DNA from: Hoplostethus atlanticus
Taxonomy: Eukaryota > Chordata > Actinopteri > Trachichthyiformes > Trachichthyidae
Length of the DNA stretch: 64,000 bases
Assembly (NCBI GenBank): GCA_034670405.1
Contig: JAXDDX010000003.1
Location: 8,684,501 to 8,748,500 of the forward strand
Direction: 5' to 3'
Below, one piece after another: positions 23,961-36,030 of the stretch. Each line of letters starts with the position of its first letter. Position 1 is the stretch's first letter. The position numbers and the translations under genes are program-made. Under the pieces are notes generated by a model. That model made no database searches. It saw nothing but the letters and a program-made list of their open reading frames with translations, and was not told the DNA's origin.

Positions 23961-23966
23961 CCATGT

Positions 23967-23999
23967 CCCCCCTCCACCCTCCCCTCCCCTTTACCCCTC
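23967..23999 (-). repeat. C-rich tract, potential minus-strand G-quadruplex
   Basis: Runs of C6, C3, C4, C4 and C4 are separated by one to five bases, so the minus strand meets the usual G-quadruplex pattern. Confidence 0.75.
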
Positions 24000-25793
24000 C
24001 AACAACAGCCACAGGGAAGACGAGCAGAGCGAGGAGGAAAATGAAACTCTATTGAAAGTACAAGGGAAAGAAGGTCAAATGAAAAAAGGGAGTTCAAGTA
24101 ACAGTAATGACTCTGTGTCTCTGTTGTCGTAACTTCAATACAAGCCAACAGAACACGTCACTGCTCCAGTATTCTTAGATACCCAGAGTCGAATCCCGTG
24201 TAACAGGAACCCTGCTCACATCCTTCCTGTCCCCACTGTTTAGAGCCTGGGGAGAACACTTCGGCTTTGGAAAGTTTCTAGCTAGTGTACACAGAAGACA
24301 AAGAGAATCTGCTGTCGGAAAAAAAAACTTTTCAACTAGAAAATAGCTCGGTTTTTCGTCTCGCCACAACACAGAAAATCTCAAACCACTTCTGCACCTG
24401 TGCGCGCGACATTTATAGGGCAAGTGTTGCCGTATCCTGTGGGCAGTTTCATCACTAATTTGAGGAGGTTTTTGCAAGAATGGAAAACACCATCGAGTGG
24501 ATCCTCGGTTTGGCCAGATCCCACTATCTCCTCCAACATGATGGTTTTATTGTAATGTTAGAAATACCCAGAATCTTTGCCACAAACTCAACAAATGTCA
24601 ATAACTTTGGACAGTTTTGGGTCTCTTTCTTTCTTTTCTGCCATGTTGTTTACTATCAAAACATATATCCTTTTTTTTCCCAATCCTCCTCCTTCCCTAC
24701 ACTAGCAACTCGTAAATCTGTTTACTACAGCGGTAAGTTTCCAGGGGGTTCTGTTTGTATGTGGTGCTTCCCACTTCCCCCTTCTAATTGGTTGAATCCA
24801 TTCAACAGACAAACGGAGGCGGGACTTCTGGCACAGCGTTCTACACAGCCATTTAGAACGGCTGTGTGTAATAGAATGTCATTGGCTGGTTCTCATCCTG
24901 TGTAAAGTCAATTGACCTTGTGATGATGTTTTTCCTGCTTTAAAACACTTACAGGGTTCGTCTTGCTTGATTCCATCTAGAAAACGTCGTCACCAGTTCA
25001 ATCAGAGGCCTGGAATAGCACATTGAGTTTGTGGAGTCGTCCAAAGTGTATGTCCTCCCCGTTTCTGTTGACACATCCCTGAATGTTTGTCTTTATCGCC
25101 ACTCCTCTGGGAAAGTCTACCATTTATTTTGTTTCACATTCTGTTTGCATTTTGAATTGTTCCTCTTGTGTTCTCTCTCACTCTGTTAATTCCTCCCACT
25201 GGATTTCCTTATCAAGGCAAATCCAAATGTTAAAATGGCCTGGCTGACAACGGAGCACAGCAGATGCTTTTCATTCATCTGCTCTTTGTTCCTCTCTCTA
25301 CGACTGTGACCTCCGCAGCTCCGTCAACACAAACCGATGAAGGGGAATAAAACACCAAAGGCTTTGCATCTACAAATCGCTTGCCTATGTTTCTTTACAT
25401 CGGCTGTACCCAGTGCAGCCAGCCAGCACAAGTTGTCAGGTTGGTTCATTGATTAGGGAATCTGAATAGAACGGTTATTGGTTTTGTACCTGGCGTTGAT
25501 ACTGTCCAACACCGCAGAAGCAAAAGCACCTCACCACCATGTATGTCTGCCAACCTGCTGCATGGACAGGTATTGGATATTGTCTTTGTGAGAATAAATT
25601 ACACACACTTTCTCACACGGGCGGGATGGCCACTGTTTTCTTCTGCAGCAGCATTGTTACACAAAACAAATTACACAGCTTGTCCTTGGTGGACGAGGCC
25701 TATCTGTTGTCTTGTATTCCTCCATAAAAACTGGTCAGCGTAACAACACGGAGAAGAAGGCTGAGCTGATAGCCTGCTCTGTTTAAAGTAGCT

Positions 25794-25796
<3 letters not shown>
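24000..25796. other. unique sequence, possibly part of an unrecognised element
   Basis: Contains a perfect 8-bp inverted repeat with a 9-base loop (24843-24867). Open frames at 24175-24477 (-) and 24480-24905 (+) show no family motif. Confidence 0.35.

Positions 25797-25824
<28 letters not shown>
25797..25824. repeat. (GT)n microsatellite
   Basis: About 14 perfect TG units. Confidence 0.97.
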
Positions 25825-26434
25825 ATATCAGAATTAAAGAGTGGCTTGGTTAATTACCCTTTATCAACTGCTCCCATCGGCTCCTTTGCAGTCCCCTTCA
25901 CCGATCAGGCCGACACAGCCTCTGAGACGCACTAATAACATTGCTCATCCAAACAGAATTAAACCTGAAAGGCCTCGGCTATTGGAAGGATCCCCGAGGA
26001 GCTGCAGCTAAAAAGCCTGGAACCAAGCGCCATACAGGGACAGTCAAAACTAATTTGATATATTCCAATGGAACACCAGCAAAGGAAGTGCAAAGAGACA
26101 AAGGGATGTTCAGCATTAAAATGACTGCTGCTGAGGTTATCCAGTTACATGAGTAATAATGCAGTCTACTGGAATCTGAATCCCAAAATGTCCATAATAT
26201 CTAAAGCTCTTTGGTCCTCGCAGCCGCATTGTAGCGAGAACACAATGATGATATATTGTGTAGGTCTAAGCCTATTTGAAGGGGATGAAGGGCTTTCTTA
26301 CTAAGTTCATGGGGGAGTCAAGTTCATTAGTGCTCTTTACAGGGTAGTAGGTGAGAATCAAACCGTGGTCCAAGAGAAGGAGGGATGATGAGAGCTTGAT
26401 GAGACTCTCAGTGTTAGACCTGACCACAAACAGG

Positions 26435-26436
<2 letters not shown>
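25825..26436. other. unique non-coding sequence
   Basis: No feature could be supported. Confidence 0.5.

Positions 26437-26472
<36 letters not shown>
26437..26472. repeat. (CA)n microsatellite
   Basis: About 18 CA units. Confidence 0.97.
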
Positions 26473-26473
<1 letters not shown>

Positions 26474-26926
26474 GCAATAAAACATTACAACAATCACTCA
26501 TTTCCCATTACTTACCAGGAACATTTTTTTAATTTTCAACAGAAAAATGCAGCAATTTGGTGGATTTGACGTAAACATGCATAGGTCTAAATGAAACAGC
26601 AGTCTGTACAGGCCTACAGTGATATACTGCAGTGTGCTGTCTGCCTCCTCAATCCTCCCTTCTTCATTTTTCTTATGCCTCCTCTTATTTCTCTCTCTCT
26701 TTGTCTCGGTCCTCTTTCCCTCTCTCTTGTTCAGGTCAGGCTGCTTGAAAGACAAACTGAGAATCACAGTTATCGATGAATATATACAATTTTAAAGGTG
26801 ATATATGAAATACAGTATGTGCTCATCACTCCTCATCTGTCTCTTTACTGAAAACTGATGAAAATCCAATGCAGAAACCAAATCAGGTTATGCTCTATGT
26901 ATTTTATGTATTTTATGTATGTATGT

Positions 26927-27068
26927 ATTCATTCATTCATTCATTCATTCATTCATTCATTGTCTTTACCTGCCTATTTCTGTTCTGGGTCACAGGGGTC
27001 TTGAGCCTATCCCAGCATGCATTGAGCTGAAGGCAGGGAAACACCCTGGACAAGGTGTCATTACAACC
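26927..27068. mobile_element. fish interspersed repeat with (ATTC)n end
   Basis: An (ATTC)n array (about 26928-26961) is followed by TTACCTGCCTATTTCTG, GGGTCACAGGGGTCTTGAG, CCTATCCCAGC and ACACCCTGGACAAGGTG. This order matches an interspersed repeat very common in fish genomes: a CATT repeat, then 'CCCGCTTATCC', 'GGGTCGCGGGG', 'GAGCCTATCCCAGC' and 'TACACCCTGGAC'. It is a diverged copy. The superfamily is not assigned. Confidence 0.72.
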
Positions 27069-29021
27069 TAATAGTAAGATACTTTTGTTTGTTAGATATG
27101 GATATGGAAGCATTAGCAAAATATATTGAGGTATACATTTTAAACACATTTAAGGGAAACAATGTCTCAAGTTGAAAATGACATTTCAGGTGGAGTGGAA
27201 TAGTTTTTATGTATTTTATGTTCAGCAGCCCAAAGAAACGGAGCTGAATGGGAGGATAAACCTGACAAGACCGTAATTCACAAACTGACAACCGAGCTGA
27301 CAGACTGGAGACACAAGAGACACTTTGTTTACAATGATCCAATATTATATTAACTCTAGCACAGCACGTCTTTGAAAGCCATTTTGGAAACAATGAAGAG
27401 TTTAGCTGTAGCTTGCAGGCATCTAACATGAAGCTAACAGCCAAGTCAGGTGTCAGTCCAAGCTAACGTTAGCAGTCCAGGGTCCATCTGGCCACTAGTG
27501 GTTGTCAGCCCGCCAGCACACAGCTGTCTGATGTCTGCTGGCTTTCCATATTTGGATAATCACTTGTTTACCAATATTAGCACAAATATCCTACTTTTGA
27601 AAAAATATAATATAGATCATCCGGCCATGTCATTTCCTGGCACTGTTTTCTGACTCACACCCAGGACTGATGGATTAAAATCATGCATCCTTTAGTTCTA
27701 CTCAAATTACATGACAGTGGTTGGCAGTGACCCCCTAATATACCCACACTGACATACCAAGCGTAGACAGCCGAGTCTCCATTTGTGCCTTGGTATGTAC
27801 TAAAGCTGGCTGAAGTAAAATAATTGGCCTGCTCTGACCACTACGTTGAATTTAACCCAGACTGTTGCGCAGCGCAAATCTCTGTAGACGGCACTCATAT
27901 CTCAATCTCAAAACATGTAGGACTTAAGGCCCTTAGCGACGCCACTGTTACCTCAGTCTTCACCCTTCACTTGCTCTACCTGTAGGGACGCTGCATATCG
28001 GCTATTGGCGGTTTACATGTGGAATAAGATGGAATAAGATGGTGCCGACAGAATTGGTACACATCTATGTTCCATGTATCCCTATTAAAAAACTCCAAAA
28101 TACAATAGACTACAATTTTTACAGTCTTATAAAATTCATATAGGGTATAATTTTTATTTTTTATTTTTTTTAGGTTTTAGTTTTTCTACAGTATTCCTAT
28201 TTGATTTTCCTATTTGATTCCCAAAGTACGTTTTGACTTGAGGATGTGTATATTTGCCAAATATATTTACTACTATATTCAGTAAAAGTTCAGTAGTAAG
28301 TAAGAAGTAGATTAGAAGTAGAAGTAGAAGTAAATTCTTCAGTACTATGTGTATATTTGCCTGAGACCAGAAATGTACTACTCACTCTACGTTCTTTCAC
28401 GATACACACTTTGCACTCTTAACTAATCCTCCAATTAGCCTCGTTAACACTGATGGATATAAACAAAACAAGCAGATGGAAACTTAACAGCTTAATAGCT
28501 GTGCTATTTTCTCATTTTTGAGATTTTATTTTATGTTAAGTCAGGAATTTGAGCAATTAACCACTTTTATTGGGACACACAAATGAGCTACAAATGAGCA
28601 TACTGGAGTCATGGAAATGAAACTTAATAGCAATTTAACAGCAAAAACATTTACTGTTGTTGTTATTAATGTTTAATTTTCAACTTGAAGGCTGAAACCT
28701 TGATAATCAGTGTTTACCAATCAGTGCCATTACAGAACCGTACTGAAGTTTTTACTTATCCAGTGGTAGGAGTTAGTGACAAACTAATACTAGACATTAA
28801 AAATATAAAACATTATAAAGATATGCTGCTGTGGTAAGTCGACAGACCCAGAGCACAGCATGACCTTCCACTGGCATTGAGGGGGCGTTTGAGTGAGAAT
28901 AAACTGCCTGACTGACAGTGCTAAAAGGGGTCAAGAAGTCCAAGTCTACTGATCAATAAATGTAAGTAAGACAGAACAGACATGAACACACGCCCGACAT
29001 ACACACACAAACACACACTCG
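27069..29021. other. AT-rich sequence with small duplications
   Basis: Contains a perfect 12-bp palindrome GCTAACGTTAGC (27462-27473), tandem GGAATAAGAT units (about 28020-28040), a tandem CCTATTTGATT (about 28197-28218) and a 15-bp direct repeat (28244-28258, 28347-28361) around AGTAGA-type units. No gene was recognised. Confidence 0.5.
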
Positions 29022-29042
29022 CTCTCTCTCTCTCTCTCTCTG
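29022..29042. repeat. (CT)n microsatellite
   Basis: About 10 CT units following short ACAC runs. Confidence 0.93.
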
Positions 29043-30620
29043 TCTTTCCCATTTTTCTCAGCGAGAGGTAAACCTTGCGTTAGATTGATAGAGAATTCAC
29101 CACCATCCACCATCTTTGCTCCCTCCCACACTGACTCATTCCGGGAGAGAGTGCATAATTATAGTGGGCAGATGCTGAGCCCTTTGAACGCTATCATATC
29201 CCCACATCTCTTCTCTTTTTTCTTCTTTTTGGTTTTGTTTGCAAAACTTTATTGCATATTCACCGCATTAGAGCCCTGATTGGGTTTATGTATCTCCCCG
29301 AAGCCGCTACAAAGCATTTAGCCATCCTGCTCTCTACATTATTAAATGTTCCTCTCATTATTTCTGATGACTTCTCTCAGGCGTTCCTCTGAAAATAGAA
29401 CTCCCTTGTTCGGTGTCCGCCAGGCGAGAAGAGACAGACGGATGAGGGTGATGGCGGTAATGGTGGAAAAGACAGGGGTGAGAACATGTGTAGTGGAGAG
29501 AAGGGAAATCTGATCAAATGAGCCAATCCCCATGTTCGGGCGCTAATGATGAGCCTTGAGGAAAAGCCCCTATCCTCTCACCAGATGTGCAGAGGTGATG
29601 AGGAGATGGAGAGAGCTTGGTGTATAGTGAAACACAGAGCGGGCTAATCTACCATTTGGCTTGATGCACACCTTTTAAAGTGTCATTGTCAGTGGGGGAG
29701 CTGTAACCTTTCTCTAAAACACGTTACGCCTGCTCGCAAATCGCTAACTTCCTCGGGGCCCATTACAACCTATTTGCTAAATTCCCGATTGAAGCGTGTT
29801 CACAGTTGGGCGAGCCGTGATTCATAGCTGTTCTTTCTTTAAATACCATCATATATACTTCATGTACATTAATGAGTCTTTCCCTTATTAGGTCAATGAA
29901 TTATTTATTGTGGTAGCATTCAGAAATGTATACCCTTTTCTGTTGTACTGAGCGTGATATCTGCACACACATCCAAGATGGAGTGCATCCTTATGCAGCC
30001 GTTTGTGTTACACCAGTCCTCTAAATGGACTTCATGGATGCTGTCGCTCGGGGCTTCAGCCTAGTTTCCCTTCAAAAAGAGCCAAAAAGAGCCAGCCAGC
30101 GCCAATAGTTAGTTTTTTGTTTCTACAGCTTGAAACATAGAAGATTTACCAGCTGGCTATTTTAAATGAACCAATAGTTTTTTGATCCAGTACTATAGAC
30201 ATGAGTTGAGTTGCCCCAGCCCCCGGTAAGCCCCGCTTGGCTATCTAAAGCCCCAGTAGTAGCGATGTTACACAACCCTTCCCTCAACTTTCACTTTTAA
30301 TCCCAGCCTTGTAATCTAATGGACTACTTATTTTAACCCCTGAGCTGCTGGTGTAATCCCGCCCGAGCCCATAATCTCTGAGATTCACACATCAGCAATA
30401 TGGTGGACGGTCCCTTAGGGAGTCGGGGCACCAAATACCTCATTTCTCAGTGGTGAGGTCCCAACATTACCTCCATCTCTTCATATTATTGATGGATCTC
30501 ATTCTACTCTTCCCCTCCTTCTCTCCATCCCCCGGGGAGATGCTAGGTTGAGTGTGAATTCCTGAAGGGTCTCCACGGACTGATTGAACAAGATAGGTCC
30601 TCGGTAATCTTCAAGGAACC
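29043..30620. promoter_or_regulatory. candidate regulatory (CNE-like) stretch
   Basis: About 1.5 kb without long simple repeats. Segments 29100-29340 and 29700-29910 mix CpGs with AT-rich cores such as CATAATTATAG, TTTATTGCATATTC, ACATTAATGAG and GAATTATTTATTG. No open frame shows a domain. This is candidate enhancer-like sequence by composition only. Confidence 0.22.
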
Positions 30621-30787
30621 ATGCACACATGCACATGCACCAACACACTACCCCTACCCTGTTCAAGCACAGGGACGGGCACCATTTCTACTTCATCTCT
30701 CCCCCCACTCTGCCCTTTGCTCCTCTCATCTCTGATCCTCTGCCTCTTTTACATTTCAATCCTCTGCCTGTTCCTCCTACTGTTGAC

Positions 30788-30840
30788 AGGGGGAGTGAGG
30801 GGGGAGGGGGGGGGCGGGGGCAGGGGGGGGGGGAGAGGGA
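30788..30840 (+). repeat. G-rich tract, strong potential G-quadruplex
   Basis: Over 50 bases composed almost only of G runs (G5, G5-6, G9, G5, G11) broken by single A, C or T bases. It follows a C/T-rich segment. Confidence 0.85.
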
Positions 30841-31385
30841 GTTGTCCCCTTTGGGTAGGTAAGCGATTACCGTTTGAAAGATCCAATCCCTTGCATCATC
30901 CCTCTCTCAACCTTCTCACATCCCTCTGTGGGAATCCATTTCTGCCTCTTCACGTCTGGCACACTTTTTTTTTTTCTCCATCTCTCCTTATCCATCTCCT
31001 TATTCTCACTTCACTTGTGACTTTTCTTGTCTCCTCTCACCCCCCCCACTCGTAAGTAGGGCATTTAATTCACACCTCTAGGTTTTTTTGCGTGATTGCT
31101 TTGTTTGTCATTATGCATTGCGAATGTAACCTATTTCATCACTGCGCTCTTTTCATTTCTCCCGGAGCGATAGACATGGGGCCCCCACACTGAAACACAC
31201 TGAAACACACTGAAACACATAATCAAGTATTTAAAACTCCTTTATTTTCTAGACTGATAGAAAAGAATTCGGATCATGCTGCTCTGTGAGAATGAATCAC
31301 ACATCAAAAATAAATGAACTGCATTTCTGTACGCTTGCAGCTGTAGATGTCTATGTGTGTGTCTGTGCACATGTGCCTGTATGCA
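30841..31385. other. pyrimidine-biased sequence and decamer repeat
   Basis: A C/T-biased stretch runs to about 31050. TGAAACACAC-type decamers repeat three times at 31191-31220. Confidence 0.7.
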
Positions 31386-31388
31386 TGT

Positions 31389-31413
<25 letters not shown>
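31386..31413. repeat. (GT)n microsatellite
   Basis: About 14 GT units followed by a short GA run. Confidence 0.97.
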
Positions 31414-31421
<8 letters not shown>

Positions 31422-32598
31422 GGAGTGAAGGCATCTTCTGTAAGCTGCTTCAGGAGCCATTTCTGACAGCCTTATCTGGCTGAGTGGAGAACTGGCTGTT
31501 TCAATAGCAGAGCCAGAGCCCACTGCCCACTGCTTAAGTGGAGTAGGATTAATCCCTCTTCTGCAAACCCGCTGTAGTGAGCACCACTGGTTGTCCAGCT
31601 ACGGGGCCACGTACCACATGGAGATTTGTGTGCTTCCTGGGCCCTTTCTTTCTGAGCGGGGGAAATGACTGTGGGAGGCCTATACTCTCAAAATCATATA
31701 AAAATAATCATGATTCCACGAAGAGTTAAGGTAAAGTGATTTTCAGCCCTCAACAGTTTTTTTGTCCCTTGAATCCTTTACAGGGGCAGAGAATGGCAAT
31801 GTGTGCTTTCCATCATCAACATACCAATCGGCCACGTTCATTCCCCTTCATCTCTGTGATAAAGGGAGAGGTAATGTTATGGGGAGTGCAGCGAATGGTG
31901 TTCCAGCCTAGGAAATTTGAATCCATCCAACAGCTAGAAAAGGGGAATGAAACTCCCAGTGAAACGTTTCTAAATGGGGTTTCATTTCCCTGCTTTTTTT
32001 CAAATTGGAAAAAGATCTCCTCCCGGCCCGGGCATCTTCAGGGTACGATTTATTCTAATGGAAAAAAATTACATCTTGAATTAAAAAGTGCTCAGCGCTG
32101 ACCAACGCACCAGAAGGAATCAGCACCGAGACAATCAAAAGATCCTTATTTCTCGTCGCAGCTTTTAATAACTCACTCCCATCTATCTGTTTGAATACGC
32201 CTCTCATTCCACTCGCCGTATCGCTATGAATGTAATTACAATGGTTAATAGCTTACAGCAAAGGATATCTGTAGCACACATCACCATGCCTTAGACAGCC
32301 ACTTCTCTCTTGGACTACCGTTTTGTTTGGCTGCCTATGGGCTGCAGGAGGAGTTTGACAAAGCAGCAGTTTGTGAGAGCTTTCCTGCCCCGGCGGTGAA
32401 GCTGAAAGCCTTTATCTGCTTACCTTGCTGGTGTGAAACAAGGTATTTAACAGGAGAAGGTCAGATGTAAAATAGAGATCTGCCACGTGGCGTGACGAGT
32501 CTTCAATGAGGAAATTCATCAAAACCACTGCCGTGTCTGGCAACCTTGTGATTTCTCTCAGCAACACTTCCTTTAGCCATTTTAGATGCATTTTCAAA
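31414..32598. other. unique non-coding sequence
   Basis: No gene was recognised. A 121-codon forward frame (31736-32101) has no domain. Confidence 0.45.
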
Positions 32599-32638
32599 GG
32601 TGGGTGAGTGGTAGGGAGGGGTGGGAGGGGGGGGGGGG
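32599..32638 (+). repeat. G-rich tract, potential G-quadruplex
   Basis: Runs GGG, GGG, GGGG, GGG and a G12 run within 40 bases on the plus strand. Confidence 0.8.
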
Positions 32639-33830
32639 TTGAAATTCATTAAAGCAAGCTTTGCATACACATTGCGCTCTGCTCTGCATGGATGGGTGGC
32701 TCTCGACTCAATCAAGTCTGGCAAAATTGACCCACATCATCCCTTCCTCTGCAAGTGCAGATCAATGTAATGTGGCATGCTTTTTCCATTATTTCAGAGT
32801 TGGCTATTTTCTAGAACAATAACAATATCATCACGAAGCATGAAAATGTGCTAGACTGTAGTACAGCTAGACATTATCTGGATCTTTATGTAATTTCACA
32901 TACCACGTATCAATATCTTCAACAGATGTTGGATGTCAGAATATTTGCAGGACCGTAAATCGTGTTTCTTGCTATTATCAAATGATGGCAACTGCTTTAT
33001 CGTCAATAAACAATATTCAAGGTTGATTCAACTACCATTAAACTGAGAGCGATACTCCAACCCTATCAAATATTTGTCATTTTGAGCAGATATGGCAGGT
33101 ATATCGAGCATGGCAACACACACATGTGATGAGGATGCAATGTAAAGCTAAGGTCAAGGAAAGCAAACATGAAGCTAACCAATGGCCCCTACAATGACCT
33201 AGTTAACACCACTTCAAACTCTCATCCAACCTCATTTATTTCCTGTGGTTTCACTGACAGTTGTAAGAGGTATTTATTCAAGCTAACTGAGATGTCTGAC
33301 AACCTCTGCAATGGCCTTCTGTGGTTGAAGTGGGGTTAATCATAGTTCAAGTCTATTCAAAGCCCTCAAGACAACACTGGCAAACTGCGGGCTGAAGTTA
33401 GAATAATCATTACGAAACACATGCTGACGTGGTATCACGGTGTCACGTTCCACGGCGGTCGGAGTGGACGAGGAGGGAAAGAGGAAACACGAGGATGGAA
33501 GATATCAGAAGTGGAGCCATTCAGCCAGGGCGGTCCTATATGGGTTCCCTGCTCCTGCGAGGCTGCTCCTCCACATCAATATTTCAGGACTTTGCCTTGT
33601 GAAGGCAAGGTGGCTCTGGTGCTGGGTCACCGCCAGATGTATCACCACCACATTCTGAGCTGGTCGAAACACACACAGGCAAGCTGCAGCGACTTGGCTG
33701 GGCTTGGCTGGTCCGCTCTGGTTTGGTGGACTGGGCGCGCTAGAGGAGCTCAGTCTGTTTGTCTGTCTGCACAGCGGAGAACGGCTCGGCTCGGGCACAC
33801 CCAGCGCAGCTATGTTGGCCACAGTCAAAG

Positions 33831-33832
<2 letters not shown>
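32639..33832. other. unique non-coding sequence
   Basis: No feature could be supported. Long open frames on both strands (about 33421-34092) are kept open by the adjacent TG/CA array. Confidence 0.45.

Positions 33833-33869
<37 letters not shown>
33833..33869. repeat. (GT)n microsatellite
   Basis: About 18 perfect TG units. Confidence 0.97.
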
Positions 33870-33871
<2 letters not shown>

Positions 33872-34217
33872 GATCCTCCAGCAGCAACAGGGAATCTGGA
33901 GAGCTGAGAAGACTCGGAGAACACCAAGCATGCTGGGTAAATGCATTTCTCCCTGCCAATGAAACCACACAGCACTTTCATCCACCTCTCCTCGTATATC
34001 CCAATACACACAAACATTGAAGATATCTCAGGCTGTCTGTCAAGTTTCAAAGAACACACTTCAACTCGGCGCTGTCTTTCTCCCCCCTTCAAAGCCGGTC
34101 ACCCCACAAAGGTAGGCTTGTTATTTTCTGTCAGAGATCCGTTAAAGGTGTAACCTGCCAGTTTTACTGTGGGCAGACACTAATGAGCATCGATTCATCC
34201 ATTCATTCATCCGTTTT

Positions 34218-34248
34218 CACACACACACACACACGCACACACACACAC
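34218..34248. repeat. (CA)n microsatellite
   Basis: CA array with one CG interruption, preceded by a short ATTC run. Confidence 0.95.
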
Positions 34249-34519
34249 CGAATCTTCAGCTCCCCCAGCTGAGGACATACTCTCTGGTACACAGCAGGAA
34301 CAGACTCACTGTTTACGGTTGATTCCCTTTGTTTCTCCTGTTTGATGAAGTTTAATGTCCCTCGGGCACAGTCAAAATATTGTGGGCAGCCACGGAGCAT
34401 AAACAGTCTGAGGCTTGCCTTTTAGGCTGCGCTCACCATCAAAACAGGGTTGACTCTCCATAGAAACAGTTTAGTTTCTACTCTGTACATAGCCCCCCTA
34501 TGCCTGTGTGTATTTTAGC

Positions 34520-34880
34520 AATAACATGACTGTGAATTGAACTGCTAATGATGCATTGTGCATCATTTCTTCTGCATTAATGTGTTGATTCCTGCCAAGT
34601 TAAGTGGGAATATGCTCCTGGAGTGTCGTTACGTAAGCATTTGCTTTTCAGAGTGGCTCCAATTAACCTTTTTTAGTGATTGCACTGGAAGACACATTGG
34701 AATCCATTGTTAATCCAATAATTATTGTCTGGCAGGTGTACTTGACTTGGCCCCGTCAGACAGCTAATTCACTTCACGCGTTTTGTTTGCTGGAGTCAGT
34801 AATTCGTCTGATTAGAATTGGATTTGCTGTTTAAAAGGGCAGAGGTGGTTCAGGTTGTTTTCCACATTCTCTCCGCTTTT
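34520..34880. promoter_or_regulatory. candidate regulatory (CNE-like) stretch with hairpin
   Basis: Repeat-free sequence with many homeodomain-type cores: GCTAATGATG, GCATTAATGTG, CAATTAACC, GTTAATCCAATAATTATTG, GCTAATTCAC, GTAATTCG and GATTAGAATTGG. A perfect 9-bp inverted repeat with a 3-base spacer (34547-34567) holds two inverted TGCAT half-sites of POU type. No open frame is present. This is the window's best-looking non-coding regulatory candidate, but conservation is untested. Confidence 0.33.
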
Positions 34881-36030
34881 CCAGCTCGTAAATGTAATAT
34901 GAAACTGATATGATCAATTTTGTGTATTTCACAAAGAAAACAAAACATGGTAGTTTTGATTTAGCTCGATAAATAGAATTTTAAATTTGTTATATATTAT
35001 TATTATGACTATAAAAATTTTCACTCATTTAATCTCAGCTTTTCTTTCTGTTAGGGTAGCAACGGGAAAAAAATCTGAAAATAAGTAAAAATTTGTGACT
35101 GTACCTTTAGTAGATTTGTGTATCTTACATTTGGACTAACACAAGTATGATTTAGAATTGGGGAAAATAGAATACAAATTTGAAGATTTTACACCGCCCA
35201 ATTTGAACTGTTTCATTAGAATGATCCATATATAACAATATATAACACCAAAGTAAGTCCAGGTTTCTTCTGGGGGCAAAATATGTGATTTAGTATTTAA
35301 TATCACAGTATATGACTTTCTAAATCTGATGGTCTTTTCTAATGTTATGAATCAGATTAATCTATGACAAATATAGTTTATTTTATGTCACTGACAAACT
35401 GTTTGTATCTGTGAATGCATTGCTCCTTTTCCTCAAGCCAAAGCTAAGATTGTATTGAATCTGAGAAAGAAAACTCCACTGACATTTTCTTGAAATAACA
35501 AGAACAACTTTCTTACTCAATAGGTCTCCATGATGAGGGTTTCTCATCTGTCTGAAATACTCCTGGGCACCTACAGAAAACACCTTTGTCATCATACAAG
35601 TACTATTCCCCATCAACTGCAGTGCAGCCAGTGAGAACACAACTCGAGCCATGCTGGCCCCTGATTAGATGACCCCCCTGCTGGGTCTACAGCGCCGCTA
35701 CTTGGCTGCCAACAGGTTGAGGGGAAACTGACATGCTTTGGAAAGGCAAATTACTCCTTTCCATAAAAGAGCTCAATGACAACAGGCAGCCGCTGCTCCT
35801 CCTCGTCTTCCTTCCTCCGTGCTATTTCTATCTCCCTCCCAAAGACCCATCTGTTGTTAGAAATCTACTTATTGATAACTATTTGTTTCTCCTTGTTTGC
35901 AATTGTGCCTCAATTTACCCCTGAGCCACTCCAGTATTTCATCACTCCAAAGTGTTTAACTTCCAATTCAAATGGGACAGTATAGAGCATCACGCCGTGC
36001 CCACAGTGTGTCTGGGAATTTGGATACCCG
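34881..36030. other. AT-rich unique sequence
   Basis: Low-GC DNA with no recognised gene or repeat. Confidence 0.5.

Noticed and set aside
24480..24905. 141-codon forward frame starting just after a reverse-strand frame
   Set aside because: No family motif and no splice or conservation evidence.
30621..31055. 144-codon forward frame
   Set aside because: It reads through pyrimidine- and G-rich tracts and is a low-complexity Leu/Ser/Pro/Gly sequence.
31191..31220. CRISPR-like direct repeats
   Set aside because: Three adjacent decamers without spacers in vertebrate-type DNA; a simple tandem repeat.
33421..34092. Long overlapping open frames on both strands (199 and 195 codons)
   Set aside because: Both run through the TG/CA array, which contains no stop in any frame, and neither shows a domain.
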